A DNA stretch of 64,000 nucleotides, from the NCBI GenBank assembly GCA_020171895.1, contig JAIVAN010000013.1, positions 1-64,000 on the forward strand, given 5' to 3'. Source of the DNA: Bacillus timonensis (GTDB lineage: Bacteria > Bacillota > Bacilli > Bacillales > Bacillaceae_L). The notes below the pieces were generated by a model. The model made no database searches. It saw only the letters and a list, made by a program, of their open reading frames with translations, and was not told the DNA's origin. Below, piece by piece: positions 1 through 7,760 of this stretch (the first letter of the stretch is position 1; every line of letters starts with the position of its first letter). The position numbers were made by a program, and so were the translations under genes.

Positions 1-45
1 CGCCGCCAGCGTTCGTCCTGAGCCAGGATCAAACTCTCCAATAAG
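1..45 (-). rRNA. rrs: 16S ribosomal RNA, 5' end only
   Basis: Read on the minus strand, the first bases of the window match the universal start of bacterial 16S rRNA (the GAGTTTGATCCTGGCTCAG primer region followed by GACGAACGCTGGCGGCG). The gene runs off the left edge, so only its 5' tip is present. The exact mature 5' end is set by analogy with other Bacilli and may be off by a few bases. Confidence 0.97.
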
Positions 46-152
46 ATTGTTTGACTTGCTCATAATTTTAAAAAAGACTTACTTTGACGTTTGTGTTGTG
101 TTCAGTTTTCAAAGAACTAAATGTGTTTCGTTCGCCCTTAAGCGACTTTTCT
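46..152 (-). promoter_or_regulatory. rRNA operon leader with boxA-like element
   Basis: On the minus strand the segment between promoter and 16S carries the conserved Bacillus rRNA leader block AGTTCTTTGAAAACTGAAC (about 101-118). This block resembles the antitermination boxA region of B. subtilis rrn leaders. No open reading frame is visible. The boundaries are approximate. Confidence 0.6.
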
Positions 153-182
153 AATATAACATTTTTGAATATTACGTGTCAA
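153..182 (-). promoter_or_regulatory. rRNA promoter
   Basis: On the minus strand a perfect -35 box TTGACA (177-182) lies 18 bases from TATATT (153-158); a 17-base spacer to TTATAT is also possible. It sits directly upstream of the conserved rRNA leader, so it is very likely the main rrn promoter. The AT-rich stretch behind it (about 183-270) could act as an UP element, but that is inference. Confidence 0.75.
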
Positions 183-403
183 CCATTTTCGAAAACTTTT
201 TAATCAGTGAAAACTGATGTTTTCCGGCGACGAATAATAATATATCACGGATAAATGTCATTTGCAAGTAGTTTAAATGATTTTTTTCTACACCTTATAT
301 CTTACAGTCCATTCGATATTCCTAAACACTATTTTCTATAATTATTATCAATATAATAACTTTTTATCTATTGAACTAAGATCTATAGTTTTACAGGTAA
401 ACG

Positions 404-476
404 TACAGGCCTCGCCGAGGAGGCTCAAGAAGCGCTCCGCGGAAAGCGAGGTTCCTGCAACGCAGATTAACACCCC
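404..476 (+). repeat. MITE-like repeat copy 1 (3' part)
   Basis: This is the 3' half of the roughly 130-bp repeat seen complete at 603-734. It shares the block CCGCGGAAAGCGAGGTTCCTGCAACG and ends in the terminal repeat GATTAACAC followed by CCCC. The 5' half is missing. Downstream (477-602) lies a linker that also separates the copies at 4733 and 4985, so copies 1 and 2 form one composite tandem unit. Confidence 0.85.
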
Positions 477-602
477 ATGTTTAGTGTGATGAATTGTATT
501 TTCAGGGTAGACTTCCATGCAATGTAAAAATTGCACCATGAAGAATGAAAATGTGAACTGAATTTTTACGTTTATCGAATGTTGGCCATTAGTAATTCTT
601 TC

Positions 603-734
603 GTGTTAACCGAAGTGGAAGGACCGAGACTCCTGCGGGAGATGCGCTGGACTGGAGACCCCACAGGCGCAGCCGAGGAGGCTCCAGGAGCGCCCCGCGG
701 AAAGCGAGGTTCCTGCAACGGAGGTTAACACCCC
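603..734 (+). repeat. MITE-like repeat copy 2 (complete)
   Basis: A complete copy bounded by the inverted termini GTGTTAACC (603-611) and GGTTAACAC (723-731). It is GC-rich against an AT-rich background, with internal pairing such as GCCGAGGAGGC. Short ORFs across it exist only because the repeat is GC-rich. Closely similar copies lie at 4733, 4985 and (inverted) 15247. Confidence 0.9.
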
Positions 735-762
735 ATATACAGTGTCGTATTTTCAGGGTAGC

Positions 763-801
763 ACAAAAAAAATAAGCAAGTGATATTGTATCAACTTGCT
801 T
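763..801 (-). terminator. Terminator of the thi operon
   Basis: On the minus strand AGCAAGTT (793-800) pairs with ACTTGCTT (774-781), followed by a T-rich run. It lies just after the stop codon of the ATPase gene, so it probably ends the thiamine-precursor transport operon. Confidence 0.8.
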
Positions 802-815
802 CATAAAACAATTAC

Positions 816-1583
816 TTATATTGAAAGAGTATGTAGAATACTTTTCTTAATCGACATAAACTCTTCAGTCGTCATACTCTCGTGTGTCCTTGGTCGATCT
901 ATTGAAATCTCAATCTCTCTTATAACCTTACCAGGACGAGGGGATAAAACATAGATACGATCAGACAACATAATGGCTTCATCAATATCATGAGTCACCA
1001 TTAAAATCGACTTTTCTAACTGCTCCCAAATACTCAAAAGCCACTGCTGCATTTGAACACGAGTAATAGCATCTAACCTACCGAATGGTTCATCTAAAAT
1101 CATACAATCCTTTTTAGACAAATAAGTACGTAAAAAACTTGCTCTCTGTCTCATACCACCTGAAAGAGCATCAGGATAACTATTAGCAAAATTCTCTAAA
1201 CCAAATAACGGAAGCAACGCTTTAGCTTCTTGCATCGCATGTTTTTTCGTTACATTCTTAAGTTCTAAAGGAACGATGACATTTTCCAATACTGTTCTCC
1301 ATGGAAATAGTACATCTTTCTGAGGCATATAACTAACAAATCCTTTTTTACCTGTTATTACATTTCCTTCATAGAATACTTGTCCATCAGTCGGTATCTC
1401 AAGACCAGCGATGATATCAAGAAGAGTACTCTTACCACAACCACTAGGTCCAAGAATAGAAACGAATTCACCTCTTTTTAAGTGTACAGAAATGTCTGTG
1501 ATGGCTGTGACATCATTCCCTCTCCTATTATCTCTAAATATCTTCGTTACATTTTGGACATCCAAGAGATTGATACTCATCAT
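816..1583 (-). CDS. thiZ: ABC transporter ATP-binding protein, thiamine pyrimidine precursor uptake (ThiZ-like)
   Basis: This 255-aa protein is the cytoplasmic ATPase of a nitrate/taurine/HMP-type importer. Visible motifs are Walker A GPSGCGKST (residues 45-53), a Q-loop near Q88, the signature LSGGMRQ (140-146) and Walker B MILDEP (161-166). The start overlaps the stop of the substrate-binding gene in an ATGA arrangement, so translation is probably coupled. The substrate is inferred from the operon, which starts with a TPP riboswitch and also encodes an NMT1/THI5-like binding protein. In related Bacilli this transporter brings in formylaminopyrimidine or hydroxymethylpyrimidine. The ATPase alone could not be told apart from taurine or nitrate ATPases. 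Confidence 0.88.
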   Translation of the reverse strand: MMSINLLDVQNVTKIFRDNRRGNDVTAITDISVHLKRGEFVSILGPSGCGKSTLLDIIAGLEIPTDGQVFYEGNVITGKKGFVSYMPQKDVLFPWRTVLENVIVPLELKNVTKKHAMQEAKALLPLFGLENFANSYPDALSGGMRQRASFLRTYLSKKDCMILDEPFGRLDAITRVQMQQWLLSIWEQLEKSILMVTHDIDEAIMLSDRIYVLSPRPGKVIREIEISIDRPRTHESMTTEEFMSIKKSILHTLSI

Positions 1584-2593
1584 TTTCTCGGAAGAAATTC
1601 ATTTGTAAATGCCGCTGAAGGATCAATATTTTTTTCAATAAGTTCACGTTCAAACATCCAGTCTGCGTAACGTTTCCAAACCTCTTCCTTCTGAACCCCC
1701 CATTGCTTTGCATCATCTTGATACTTCGCACTTAACCACTCTTGACTTTCAATCAATAAGTCTTTATTTAACTCAGGTGCATTGTCAAAAAGTATGTTTG
1801 CAGCTTCCTTAGGGTTGTTAATGCTAAAATCGTAACCCTTTGCAGTAGCGGTAATAAATTTTGAAACAAGCTCCTTTTTATTTTTCACATGATCCTCGTT
1901 TGTTGCAATTACCGGTGTGTAATAATCTAGTGCTGGATCCAAATCCTTTAGCATGATTGTTTCTATATCAAAACCTTGTCTTTTTGCTTCAATGCCGTCC
2001 CAACCATAATAAATCCACATAAAATCTGCGTCTCGGCCAATTGACTTAAAGAAATCAGTTGCACCTAGCGTGACTTGTTCTACTTTTGAGTAATCAGCAT
2101 TGGCATTTTCCATCACAGCTTTTAAAACCGCTTCTTCTACTGGTGAACCCCATCCTCCGTATCTTTTACCTTCAAAATCTGTAGGAGAAGTAATTCCATC
2201 CTTACTTAATGAAGCGAATGCAGAAGTGTTGTGCTGAATAATAGCAGCTATTGATACTAGTGGAATATCCGTTGCTCTTGCCATTGTGATACTTTCTTGA
2301 TAACTGATTCCGAAGTCAATTTGTCCTGAAGCAACTAAACTGTCAGTTGTTGCTCCTTCTCCTGGCTGAAGGATTTCAACTTCTAGACCAGCTTCTTTGA
2401 AATACCCTTTGTCTTTGGCAACATATAGACCTGTATGATTTGTATTTGGAAACCAATCTAGCATAACTGTTACTTTTTCTAACTCACCTTCATTTTTCTT
2501 TATTTCTTCTTTTGTCCCTTCTGACTTTCCACACGCAATTAATGAAAGAATTAATAATGATATGAATACCATTTTACCGTAAATTTTAAACAA
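1580..2593 (-). CDS. thiY: Thiamine pyrimidine precursor-binding lipoprotein (ThiY-like, NMT1/THI5 family)
   Basis: A 337-aa periplasmic-type binding protein. A short lipoprotein signal ends in the lipobox LIAC with the acylated Cys at about residue 21. The mature part opens with VTVMLDWFPNTNHTGLYVAK, characteristic of NMT1/THI5-like proteins that bind HMP-type pyrimidines; the GEGATTDSLVASGQIDFGISY segment is also typical. The gene sits between the permease (66-bp gap) and the ATPase (4-bp overlap). It should be tethered outside the membrane and hand its ligand to ThiX. Choice between HMP and its formylamino form is inference from the B. halodurans system. Confidence 0.9.
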   Translation of the reverse strand: MFKIYGKMVFISLLILSLIACGKSEGTKEEIKKNEGELEKVTVMLDWFPNTNHTGLYVAKDKGYFKEAGLEVEILQPGEGATTDSLVASGQIDFGISYQESITMARATDIPLVSIAAIIQHNTSAFASLSKDGITSPTDFEGKRYGGWGSPVEEAVLKAVMENANADYSKVEQVTLGATDFFKSIGRDADFMWIYYGWDGIEAKRQGFDIETIMLKDLDPALDYYTPVIATNEDHVKNKKELVSKFITATAKGYDFSINNPKEAANILFDNAPELNKDLLIESQEWLSAKYQDDAKQWGVQKEEVWKRYADWMFERELIEKNIDPSAAFTNEFLPRK

Positions 2594-2660
2594 CTTAATC
2601 TACTCCTTTAAATAAGCTTATCTTAAATGATTCAATCACCAAGTTTGTATATCAACAAAA

Positions 2661-3479
2661 TTACTTAACAGCGTCTTTAAGTATAAATCTCTTTCCTTGG
2701 TAATTCCAAGGCATAATAACTCTTCCTAAAATCTCAATCAAAATAAAAATCATTAAACTCAAACAAACAATCACAAAAATAGTCGCGAACACTCGATCAG
2801 TTAGAAATGATTGCGAGGATCTCGTTAAAAGAATTCCTAATCCCTTACTTGCACCGAGCCATTCACCAATCACAGCACCCATTACACTATAAGTTCCAGC
2901 AATTCGTAATCCTGAAAAAAAATAAGGTAGTGCTCCAGGAAGTTTAACCATTTTAAAAACTTGCAAATTGGACGCACCCATTGATTTCATCAATCGAAGC
3001 ATATCTTTATCAATTTGACGGTAGCCATCAGCTAAATTAATTGCAATTGGGAAAAAGCAAACTAACGTAACAACCATTATTTTTGGGAGAATTCCGTACC
3101 CAAACCAAATCATCAATAGTGGTGCTAGTGCGATGATTGGAATTGTTTGTGAAATGACTAATAAAGGATAAATTGCGCTTTTTATGATTTCTGAACGATC
3201 TATTATTGTTGCAATGACGATTCCTAATAGTACCGCTAACGCTAAACCCGCTATTGTCTCAATAATGGTCTGAATTGAATGTTCAACTATTAGTGCCTTA
3301 TTTGACCATAAAGAAAGGAAGACATCTAATGGTGCAGGCAAAATCCAGTGTTCAATTTGAAGATATACTGTGACTAATTGCCATATCAACAAAAATGCGA
3401 ATATCGTTAATCCAGGTAATACAAAAGATACAAATCCCTTTTTAGTTTGTAGATTATCTGTATTTATGAAGTTTTTCAT
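2661..3479 (-). CDS. thiX: ABC transporter permease (ThiX-like)
   Basis: A permease of the BPD_transp_1 fold with about six membrane segments and a cytoplasmic loop (DKDMLRLMKSMGASNLQVFKMVKLPGA) that contains the EAA-like contact to the ATPase. I chose the ATG at 3479 (MKNFINTD...). The TTG at 3497 lies inside the AGGGAG ribosome site that serves the ATG nine bases further on. The start lies 26 bp inside the preceding gene, so the two are likely translationally coupled. It forms the membrane channel for the ThiY ligand. Confidence 0.9.
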   Translation of the reverse strand: MKNFINTDNLQTKKGFVSFVLPGLTIFAFLLIWQLVTVYLQIEHWILPAPLDVFLSLWSNKALIVEHSIQTIIETIAGLALAVLLGIVIATIIDRSEIIKSAIYPLLVISQTIPIIALAPLLMIWFGYGILPKIMVVTLVCFFPIAINLADGYRQIDKDMLRLMKSMGASNLQVFKMVKLPGALPYFFSGLRIAGTYSVMGAVIGEWLGASKGLGILLTRSSQSFLTDRVFATIFVIVCLSLMIFILIEILGRVIMPWNYQGKRFILKDAVK

Positions 3480-3744
3480 CAATAGTAACTCCCTCAATTG
3501 GGCGATAATGAATTTTCATATGTGTCATTACTTCTGTAGCACCTGCAGTAATGCAAGCATCTTGTGCAGCTTTTACAATTTCAAGAAGTTGGTCTAATTC
3601 GCCTTCCATTACTGTTTCCATTGCACCTACTTCATACTTCACCCCTGATTTTTGAACAACTTCAATTGCCTTATCTACCACTTCATATGTATTTCCATTT
3701 GCTACTTTTGGTAAAACTTGAAACCCTAAGTTAACTGTTGTCAA
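3454..3744 (-). CDS. Thiamine-binding family protein (MTH1187/YqgV, DUF77)
   Basis: A 96-aa protein of the small alpha/beta family PF01910. The family often accompanies thiamine transporters, and B. subtilis YkoF (two such domains) binds thiamine. Here it is the first gene after the TPP riboswitch. TTG start at 3744 behind GAGGGG. It probably binds a thiamine-related pyrimidine in the cytoplasm, but that is inferred from the family and position. No catalytic motif is visible. Confidence 0.85.
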   Translation of the reverse strand: MTTVNLGFQVLPKVANGNTYEVVDKAIEVVQKSGVKYEVGAMETVMEGELDQLLEIVKAAQDACITAGATEVMTHMKIHYRPIEGVTIDEKLHKYR

Positions 3745-3787
3745 CAGAATCCCCTCACTTTCTCTTCATCAGTTTAGCCATCTTATC

Positions 3788-3829
3788 AAAAAAAAAAATA
3801 AAAGCTACCTTGAACGGGTAGCTTTTTTC
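3788..3829 (-). terminator. Riboswitch expression platform: intrinsic terminator
   Basis: On the minus strand AAAGCTACC (3825-3817) pairs with GGTAGCTTT (3809-3801), followed by about ten T residues (3799-3788). It lies between the TPP aptamer and the first gene of the operon, as expected for control by premature termination. Confidence 0.9.
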
Positions 3830-3855
3830 ACAACGTAACTGAATGATTTTATATT

Positions 3856-3955
3856 CGTAGCTTAATCATCCCTACGCTGGCATTACCCAGATCAGGTTAA
3901 CGGGTCGATACTTAACGTATCCTCTCAGCCTTATGGCTCCCCACTTCATCGCTAC
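3856..3955 (-). promoter_or_regulatory. TPP riboswitch (THI element)
   Basis: On the minus strand the aptamer has the hallmark blocks GGGGAGCC, GGCTGAGAGG, GACCC, AACCTGATCTGGGTAATGCC and GCGTAGGGA in the right order. The outer stem can form between TAGC (3954-3951) and GCTA (3860-3857). The 3' strand of that stem, AAGCTAC, is identical to the 5' arm of the downstream terminator. In the absence of TPP it could therefore pair with the terminator's 3' arm and act as antiterminator. Confidence 0.95.
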
Positions 3956-3989
3956 TATATCAATACAAGCCTATTTTGTAAACTATCTT

Positions 3990-4589
3990 CTATATATAAT
4001 GGTATTTATTGATTTTTCCCATCACGTCTTCCTCTTCACCAATTATACCTATCTCCTGATATATTATAGGCAAAATCTTTAGTGATTGAACTTGCGGAAT
4101 GTCTTTATTCATATTTTTTCTTTCTTCTATTAAAAAGGGGAGAAGATCAATATCATACTTGCAATACATCATACACGCAGATAATGAGTCAACAAACTTA
4201 GTTCTTAATTGATAATGCATTTTTATTAACCAATTATACGCTACATGAATCGTCGAAAAATCCTCAGCATATTCAATGGATTTTAATAGAAGTTTCTCAG
4301 ATAAATGGAAATGACCAAGTTCAAATGCCCAACATCCACTTCCGATTAAAAATGAACTTACATTTCTTCTCGTTTTTAATTTGCTATGAGGAGAGTCAAC
4401 ATCAGACAAGTGAAAATTACTAATACCAAATGACTTTTTACACCCTTCTCTTACTACATCTTTCTCTTCTTCTTTTAAAGAATGCCAAAAGCTTTCTAAA
4501 TGAAGTTGCTTAATAATTCCTCCGTAACGGTTTTGATCTATTTTGGGCTTTGAAACAGTTTTAAGTTTAAAAAGTCTTCCTATTGTCAT
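3990..4589 (-). CDS. Hypothetical helical protein
   Basis: I do not recognise this protein of about 199 aa. It is soluble, with no signal peptide and no clear membrane segment, and its middle part (SFLIGSGCWAFELGHFHLSEKLLLKSIEYAEDFSTIHVAYNWLIKMHYQLR) looks like TPR-type helical hairpins. I prefer the ATG at 4589 because GAGGT sits seven bases before it. The GTG at 4598 overlaps that ribosome site. It ends just upstream of the thi riboswitch and has repeats behind its promoter, so it is probably monocistronic. No function is proposed. Confidence 0.65.
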   Translation of the reverse strand: MTIGRLFKLKTVSKPKIDQNRYGGIIKQLHLESFWHSLKEEEKDVVREGCKKSFGISNFHLSDVDSPHSKLKTRRNVSSFLIGSGCWAFELGHFHLSEKLLLKSIEYAEDFSTIHVAYNWLIKMHYQLRTKFVDSLSACMMYCKYDIDLLPFLIEERKNMNKDIPQVQSLKILPIIYQEIGIIGEEEDVMGKINKYHYI

Positions 4590-4732
4590 TTTCAACACCT
4601 CGTCTTATCGTACAACTATTGTATGAAATGAAGAAGTTATTCATGACAACCAGGAAATCATGTAATTTTAGGTTCATTCCATGGCACATGAAAATGTAAT
4701 TGCCTCTTGATGTTGAATCCTAATATTTATTC

Positions 4733-4865
4733 GTGTTAATCGGAGTGGAAGGGACCGAGACTCCCGCGAGAATAGCGCTAGGCTTGAGACCCCACAGGCG
4801 AAGCCGATGAGGCTCAAGAAGCGCCCCGCGGAAAGCGAGAGTTCTGAAACGAAGATTAACACCCC
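4733..4865 (+). repeat. MITE-like repeat copy 3
   Basis: A complete copy with termini GTGTTAATC (4733-4741) and GATTAACAC (4854-4862). It differs from copy 2 by scattered substitutions, for example CCGATGAGGCTC instead of CCGAGGAGGCTC, so it is an older or independently drifting copy. Confidence 0.9.
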
Positions 4866-4984
4866 TTATCTAGAGTCATATTTTCAAGGTAGACCTTAAT
4901 GCAATTTAGAATTTGCACCATGAGGGATGAAAATGTGAACTTGATTTTGGATTTATAGAATGTTGGACTTTAAGTAATTCATGC

Positions 4985-5116
4985 GTGTTAACCGAAGTGG
5001 AAGGACCGAGACTCCTGCGGGAATAGCGACGGACCCCGGACCCCACAGGCGCAGCCGAGGAGGCTCAAGTGGCGCCCCGCGGAAAGCGAGGTTCCTGCAA
5101 CGTAGGTTAACACCCC
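4985..5116 (+). repeat. MITE-like repeat copy 4
   Basis: A complete copy with perfect terminal inverted repeats GTGTTAACC (4985-4993) and GGTTAACAC (5105-5113). It is followed by CCCC and by the usual tail TTGTACAGTGTTGTATTTTCAG, which is also present after copy 2. Confidence 0.9.
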
Positions 5117-5258
5117 TTGTACAGTGTTGTATTTTCAGGGTAGCTAACACAAAAAATGTACATCTATTTTTCTATTAATTAACATGTGAATAACTAGAAT
5201 AATTACTAGATTAATCACATATCCTTTACTATCAGACGTTGAAAAGGGAGGCAGAGCT

Positions 5259-5450
5259 ATGGATTTCTTGACTGTATTTTCTATGTTTCTATCATTCATC
5301 ATGAGTGTGTACCTGTTTTTCCACAGTTACATGGAAGGTATACGCATATGTAATGAAGAAGGAAAAGTCAGTGGTAGTACACTTATCTTCACAATGAACT
5401 CTGCACTAGTTTTCGCCATTGTTGCGAATTCATTATACGCAAAATTATAA
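5259..5450 (+). CDS. Small two-segment membrane protein
   Basis: A 63-aa protein with two hydrophobic segments (residues about 3-23 and 42-60) joined by a short charged loop (HSYMEGIRICNEEGKVSG). A strong ribosome site (GGGAGG) precedes the ATG and a terminator follows directly, which supports a real single-gene unit. I do not recognise the family. Confidence 0.7.
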   Translation: MDFLTVFSMFLSFIMSVYLFFHSYMEGIRICNEEGKVSGSTLIFTMNSALVFAIVANSLYAKL

Positions 5451-5487
5451 TAGAGACCTAGATTAGATAGGTCTCTATTACTTTTGT
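5449..5487. terminator. Bidirectional terminator
   Basis: AATAGAGACC pairs with GGTCTCTATT around a short loop, followed by TACTTTTGTTTT. It lies between two convergent genes and may serve both. Confidence 0.8.
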
Positions 5488-5488
5488 T

Positions 5489-6424
5489 TTAGTTATCTAC
5501 AAAAGGTATATCATTCTCTATCTCTAAGCCAAGTTCAGACAAATAACCTCTTTGCTTCTCCGTTAAATTCCCTATATCGACATTTCTAATGAGATATAAG
5601 TAAGAATACAATTGTCTATAATTCAAAAAGAACCCTATCTTATTTACCCACTTTTCTTCAATTTCCACTACTTGTTGATAACCTTCTAGAAAAGCAGTTT
5701 GAAAAAGATGAACAAACTCATTTCTTCGCTTTCTATCGTTTCTCGGAATGTGGTCAACAGAATGGTAGATGGAGATCGCGATATCATAGATATACCAGTT
5801 ATACTCACAATCTCCAAAGTCAAACACAGTTAATTGATCATTATGTAGGGTGAAATTTCGTGGATGAAGATCGTTATGAATCATCCCATAATATCTTTTA
5901 TCAGTTGGGAATTGATGAAGCTCTTTCATATACCATTCCAGCCGATTGAGCATTTTTTCTGAAACAGATGGTAATTGGTGAAAAAGAGGTTGTTCATACC
6001 AATGCGGCCTTACATTCTTTGTTGTTCCTTTATATTGCATCGCTACCTTATGCATTTCTCCCATTGTTCGACCCCAAAGCTTAAATAATGAATCATTCCA
6101 CATCTTTAAATCTTTAACCTCTACAAAGCTCCCTTTCGCATCTTCAAATGCCATAACAACATAATTTTCTATTGAATGAATGTATTCATTCTTTAAAGAA
6201 CGAATCGGTTTCGCAACTCTCACTCCACTTTGTGCTAAAAATAATGTCCAATCTATCTCTCCCTTATAAAACGAAAGGTCATCTGTGTTTTGAAGTAACT
6301 TTATATAAAATACCCTTCTCGCTTCTTCTACTTTAAAAACATTGTGATTAAACCCACCTACAAGCTCAATAGATAATAAATTCTGCGTAAAAAGATACGC
6401 TGCTTTCTTTGCCACTTCTTTCAA
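5489..6424 (-). CDS. Aminoglycoside phosphotransferase-family kinase
   Basis: A protein of about 311 aa with the APH/choline-kinase fold (PF01636). The catalytic loop HNDLHPRN and the metal-binding DFGDCEYNW are both intact. An N-terminal lobe with a VFYIK-type lysine is also visible. The annotated start should be TTG at 6424: AGGAGG lies seven bases upstream, whereas the GTG at 6445 lies before that ribosome site. Related Bacillus proteins (YerI-like, homoserine kinase type II-like) phosphorylate small alcohols or amino sugars. The substrate cannot be read from sequence, and resistance activity should not be assumed. Confidence 0.8.
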   Translation of the reverse strand: MKEVAKKAAYLFTQNLLSIELVGGFNHNVFKVEEARRVFYIKLLQNTDDLSFYKGEIDWTLFLAQSGVRVAKPIRSLKNEYIHSIENYVVMAFEDAKGSFVEVKDLKMWNDSLFKLWGRTMGEMHKVAMQYKGTTKNVRPHWYEQPLFHQLPSVSEKMLNRLEWYMKELHQFPTDKRYYGMIHNDLHPRNFTLHNDQLTVFDFGDCEYNWYIYDIAISIYHSVDHIPRNDRKRRNEFVHLFQTAFLEGYQQVVEIEEKWVNKIGFFLNYRQLYSYLYLIRNVDIGNLTEKQRGYLSELGLEIENDIPFVDN

Positions 6425-6540
6425 CGCTCGTCCTCCTATCTTCACTAATTGCTTTATTTTTATTAAATTGAATCGACGATTATTCTTAAGTAATATAAAC
6501 GTATCATGAATGATATTAAATATTCAAAAAAATAATAAAG

Positions 6541-6568
6541 TGCAAGATTTGATAGGTTTATTCGTCTA
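6541..6568 (+). promoter_or_regulatory. ECF-type autoregulatory promoter
   Basis: TGCAAG (6541-6546) is separated by exactly 16 bases from CGTCTA (6563-6568). This matches the TGMAAC-N16-CGTM pattern of Bacillus ECF sigma promoters except for one base in the -35. It lies 23 bases before an ECF sigma gene, so autoregulation is likely. Confidence 0.65.
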
Positions 6569-6591
6569 ATATATGAAGGGGGTGGGGAATT

Positions 6592-7122
6592 TTGAATCAT
6601 AGCAAGAAAATTGAGGATTTGTTTATACAATATGGTGATGATATTTATACTTTTCTTATCTATTACACAGGTTCAAAGGACGTTGAGGATATCGTTCAAG
6701 ATGTTTTTTTAAAAGCTATGCGTTCTATTGACCACTTTGAAGAAAAATCAAATCCAAAAACCTGGCTCATTTCAATTGCACGAAATCTAGTCATCGATAA
6801 AGCAAGAAGATCAAAAATTTTACAATTTATCCCATTCGAAAATGACTGGTTAAAGAATAAACAAGTTTCATTTAATACGCCAGAACATATTGCTCTAGCA
6901 GGTGAAGCACAGCAAGAATTATATGTAGCCATACAGTCGTTAAAGAAAAGGTACAAAGACATTTTAATGCTAAGGTTAATTATGGAGTTATCGGTTTCAG
7001 AGACAGCAAAAGTATTGGCGAGTTCTCCACAATCAATTAGTGTGACATATAATCGCGCCATTAAAGCTTTGAAGAAAAGATTAGACGATTCTGAGAAGGG
7101 TGGTGAAGTAGTTGAAAAATGA
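6592..7122 (+). CDS. ECF-family RNA polymerase sigma factor
   Basis: A 176-aa sigma factor with region 2 (YTGSKDVEDIVQDVFLKAM, then FEEKSNPKTWLISIARNLVIDKAR, residues about 25-76) and region 4 (YKDILMLRLIMELSVSETAKVLASSPQSISVTYNRAIKALKKRL). There is no C-terminal extension. TTG start at 6592 behind GGGGGTGGGGA. The last 11 bp overlap the next gene, a one-pass membrane protein that is probably its anti-sigma factor. An ECF-like promoter precedes it. The inducing signal is unknown. Confidence 0.92.
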   Translation: MNHSKKIEDLFIQYGDDIYTFLIYYTGSKDVEDIVQDVFLKAMRSIDHFEEKSNPKTWLISIARNLVIDKARRSKILQFIPFENDWLKNKQVSFNTPEHIALAGEAQQELYVAIQSLKKRYKDILMLRLIMELSVSETAKVLASSPQSISVTYNRAIKALKKRLDDSEKGGEVVEK

Positions 7123-7741
7123 TTTTTCCAATAAAAATTCCTCTAAAGCATTTCCATCTTTTCAAATGAGTCAGCAATCAAAGAAACAAATTCTTAATAC
7201 ACTAAGAGAGAAACAAACTATCAATCACAACTTCTTCTATAAAAAAATAATGCCACTCATTAGTAGTGCTGTTCTCTTATTTTTACTGTTTGCAATCGGC
7301 TATTATGGATTGACAAAATTGACGGATGAAAATCGGAACAACGCAACAGACCATCAGCCTTATTCTCTTAATATACCTACAAGTTTTACCGTAATGGAAC
7401 TAGAAGAAAATGAGGAAGTTTGGCTTGAGGCAAACCAGAAAATTGGTGGAGTAAGAATCCTCTCTGAAGAGGAGAAAACTAAACTAATTAGACAACCAGG
7501 AGTATACGAGAATAGAGAGATAAAAGAATTTCAGTATCCTACTGTACAAATATTGCACCACGTAAAACAAGATAATATTATCCAAACTATCCACTATCTT
7601 ATACAACCAATAGAGGATGGGGACATTTACAATATTTATATACATCTTACTGGCGATGTTTATGCAGATAGTAGAGTTGAAGAACGAAAAGAACTGATTT
7701 ATACGATAGCTAAAAGCTTTAAACTCACTGAAAAACCCTGA
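7112..7741 (+). CDS. Single-pass membrane protein, probable anti-sigma factor
   Basis: A 209-aa protein with a short cytoplasmic N-terminus (about 45 residues), one membrane segment (IMPLISSAVLLFLLFAIGYYGL) and an extracytoplasmic domain of about 130 residues. That is the layout of anti-sigma factors encoded after ECF genes. It starts at TTG 7112, inside the sigma gene by 11 bp. The N-terminal part lacks an evident HxxxCxxC zinc motif, so it would not be a classical ZAS-type anti-sigma factor. The role is inferred from topology and operon. Confidence 0.7.
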   Translation: MKNDFSNKNSSKAFPSFQMSQQSKKQILNTLREKQTINHNFFYKKIMPLISSAVLLFLLFAIGYYGLTKLTDENRNNATDHQPYSLNIPTSFTVMELEENEEVWLEANQKIGGVRILSEEEKTKLIRQPGVYENREIKEFQYPTVQILHHVKQDNIIQTIHYLIQPIEDGDIYNIYIHLTGDVYADSRVEERKELIYTIAKSFKLTEKP

Positions 7742-7757
7742 ATCATCAGGGTTTTTC
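7731..7757. terminator. Bidirectional terminator
   Basis: AAAAACCCTG pairs with CAGGGTTTTT over a six-base loop. It sits between convergent genes, with A and T runs on the two sides. Confidence 0.85.
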
Positions 7758-7760
7758 CAA

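Larger units (their letters stand above)
4590..5258. other. Gene-free spacer filled with repeats
   Basis: This stretch holds two complete MITE-like repeats (4733-4865 and 4985-5116) joined by a conserved linker of about 119 bp. The linker begins with TATTTTCAAGGTAGACC and contains TTTGCACCATGAGG and GAATGTTGGAC. The part before 4733 is a decayed copy of the same linker. No gene is visible. Confidence 0.8.

Noticed and set aside
348-804. Short ORFs across the left-end repeats (348-539 minus, 277-489 plus, 589-804 minus)
   Set aside because: They coincide with copies of the GC-rich repeat and recur in every copy; no ribosome site or homology.
5489-6424. Aminoglycoside resistance gene
   Set aside because: The fold is shared with many metabolic kinases; chromosomal context gives no sign of mobility or resistance.
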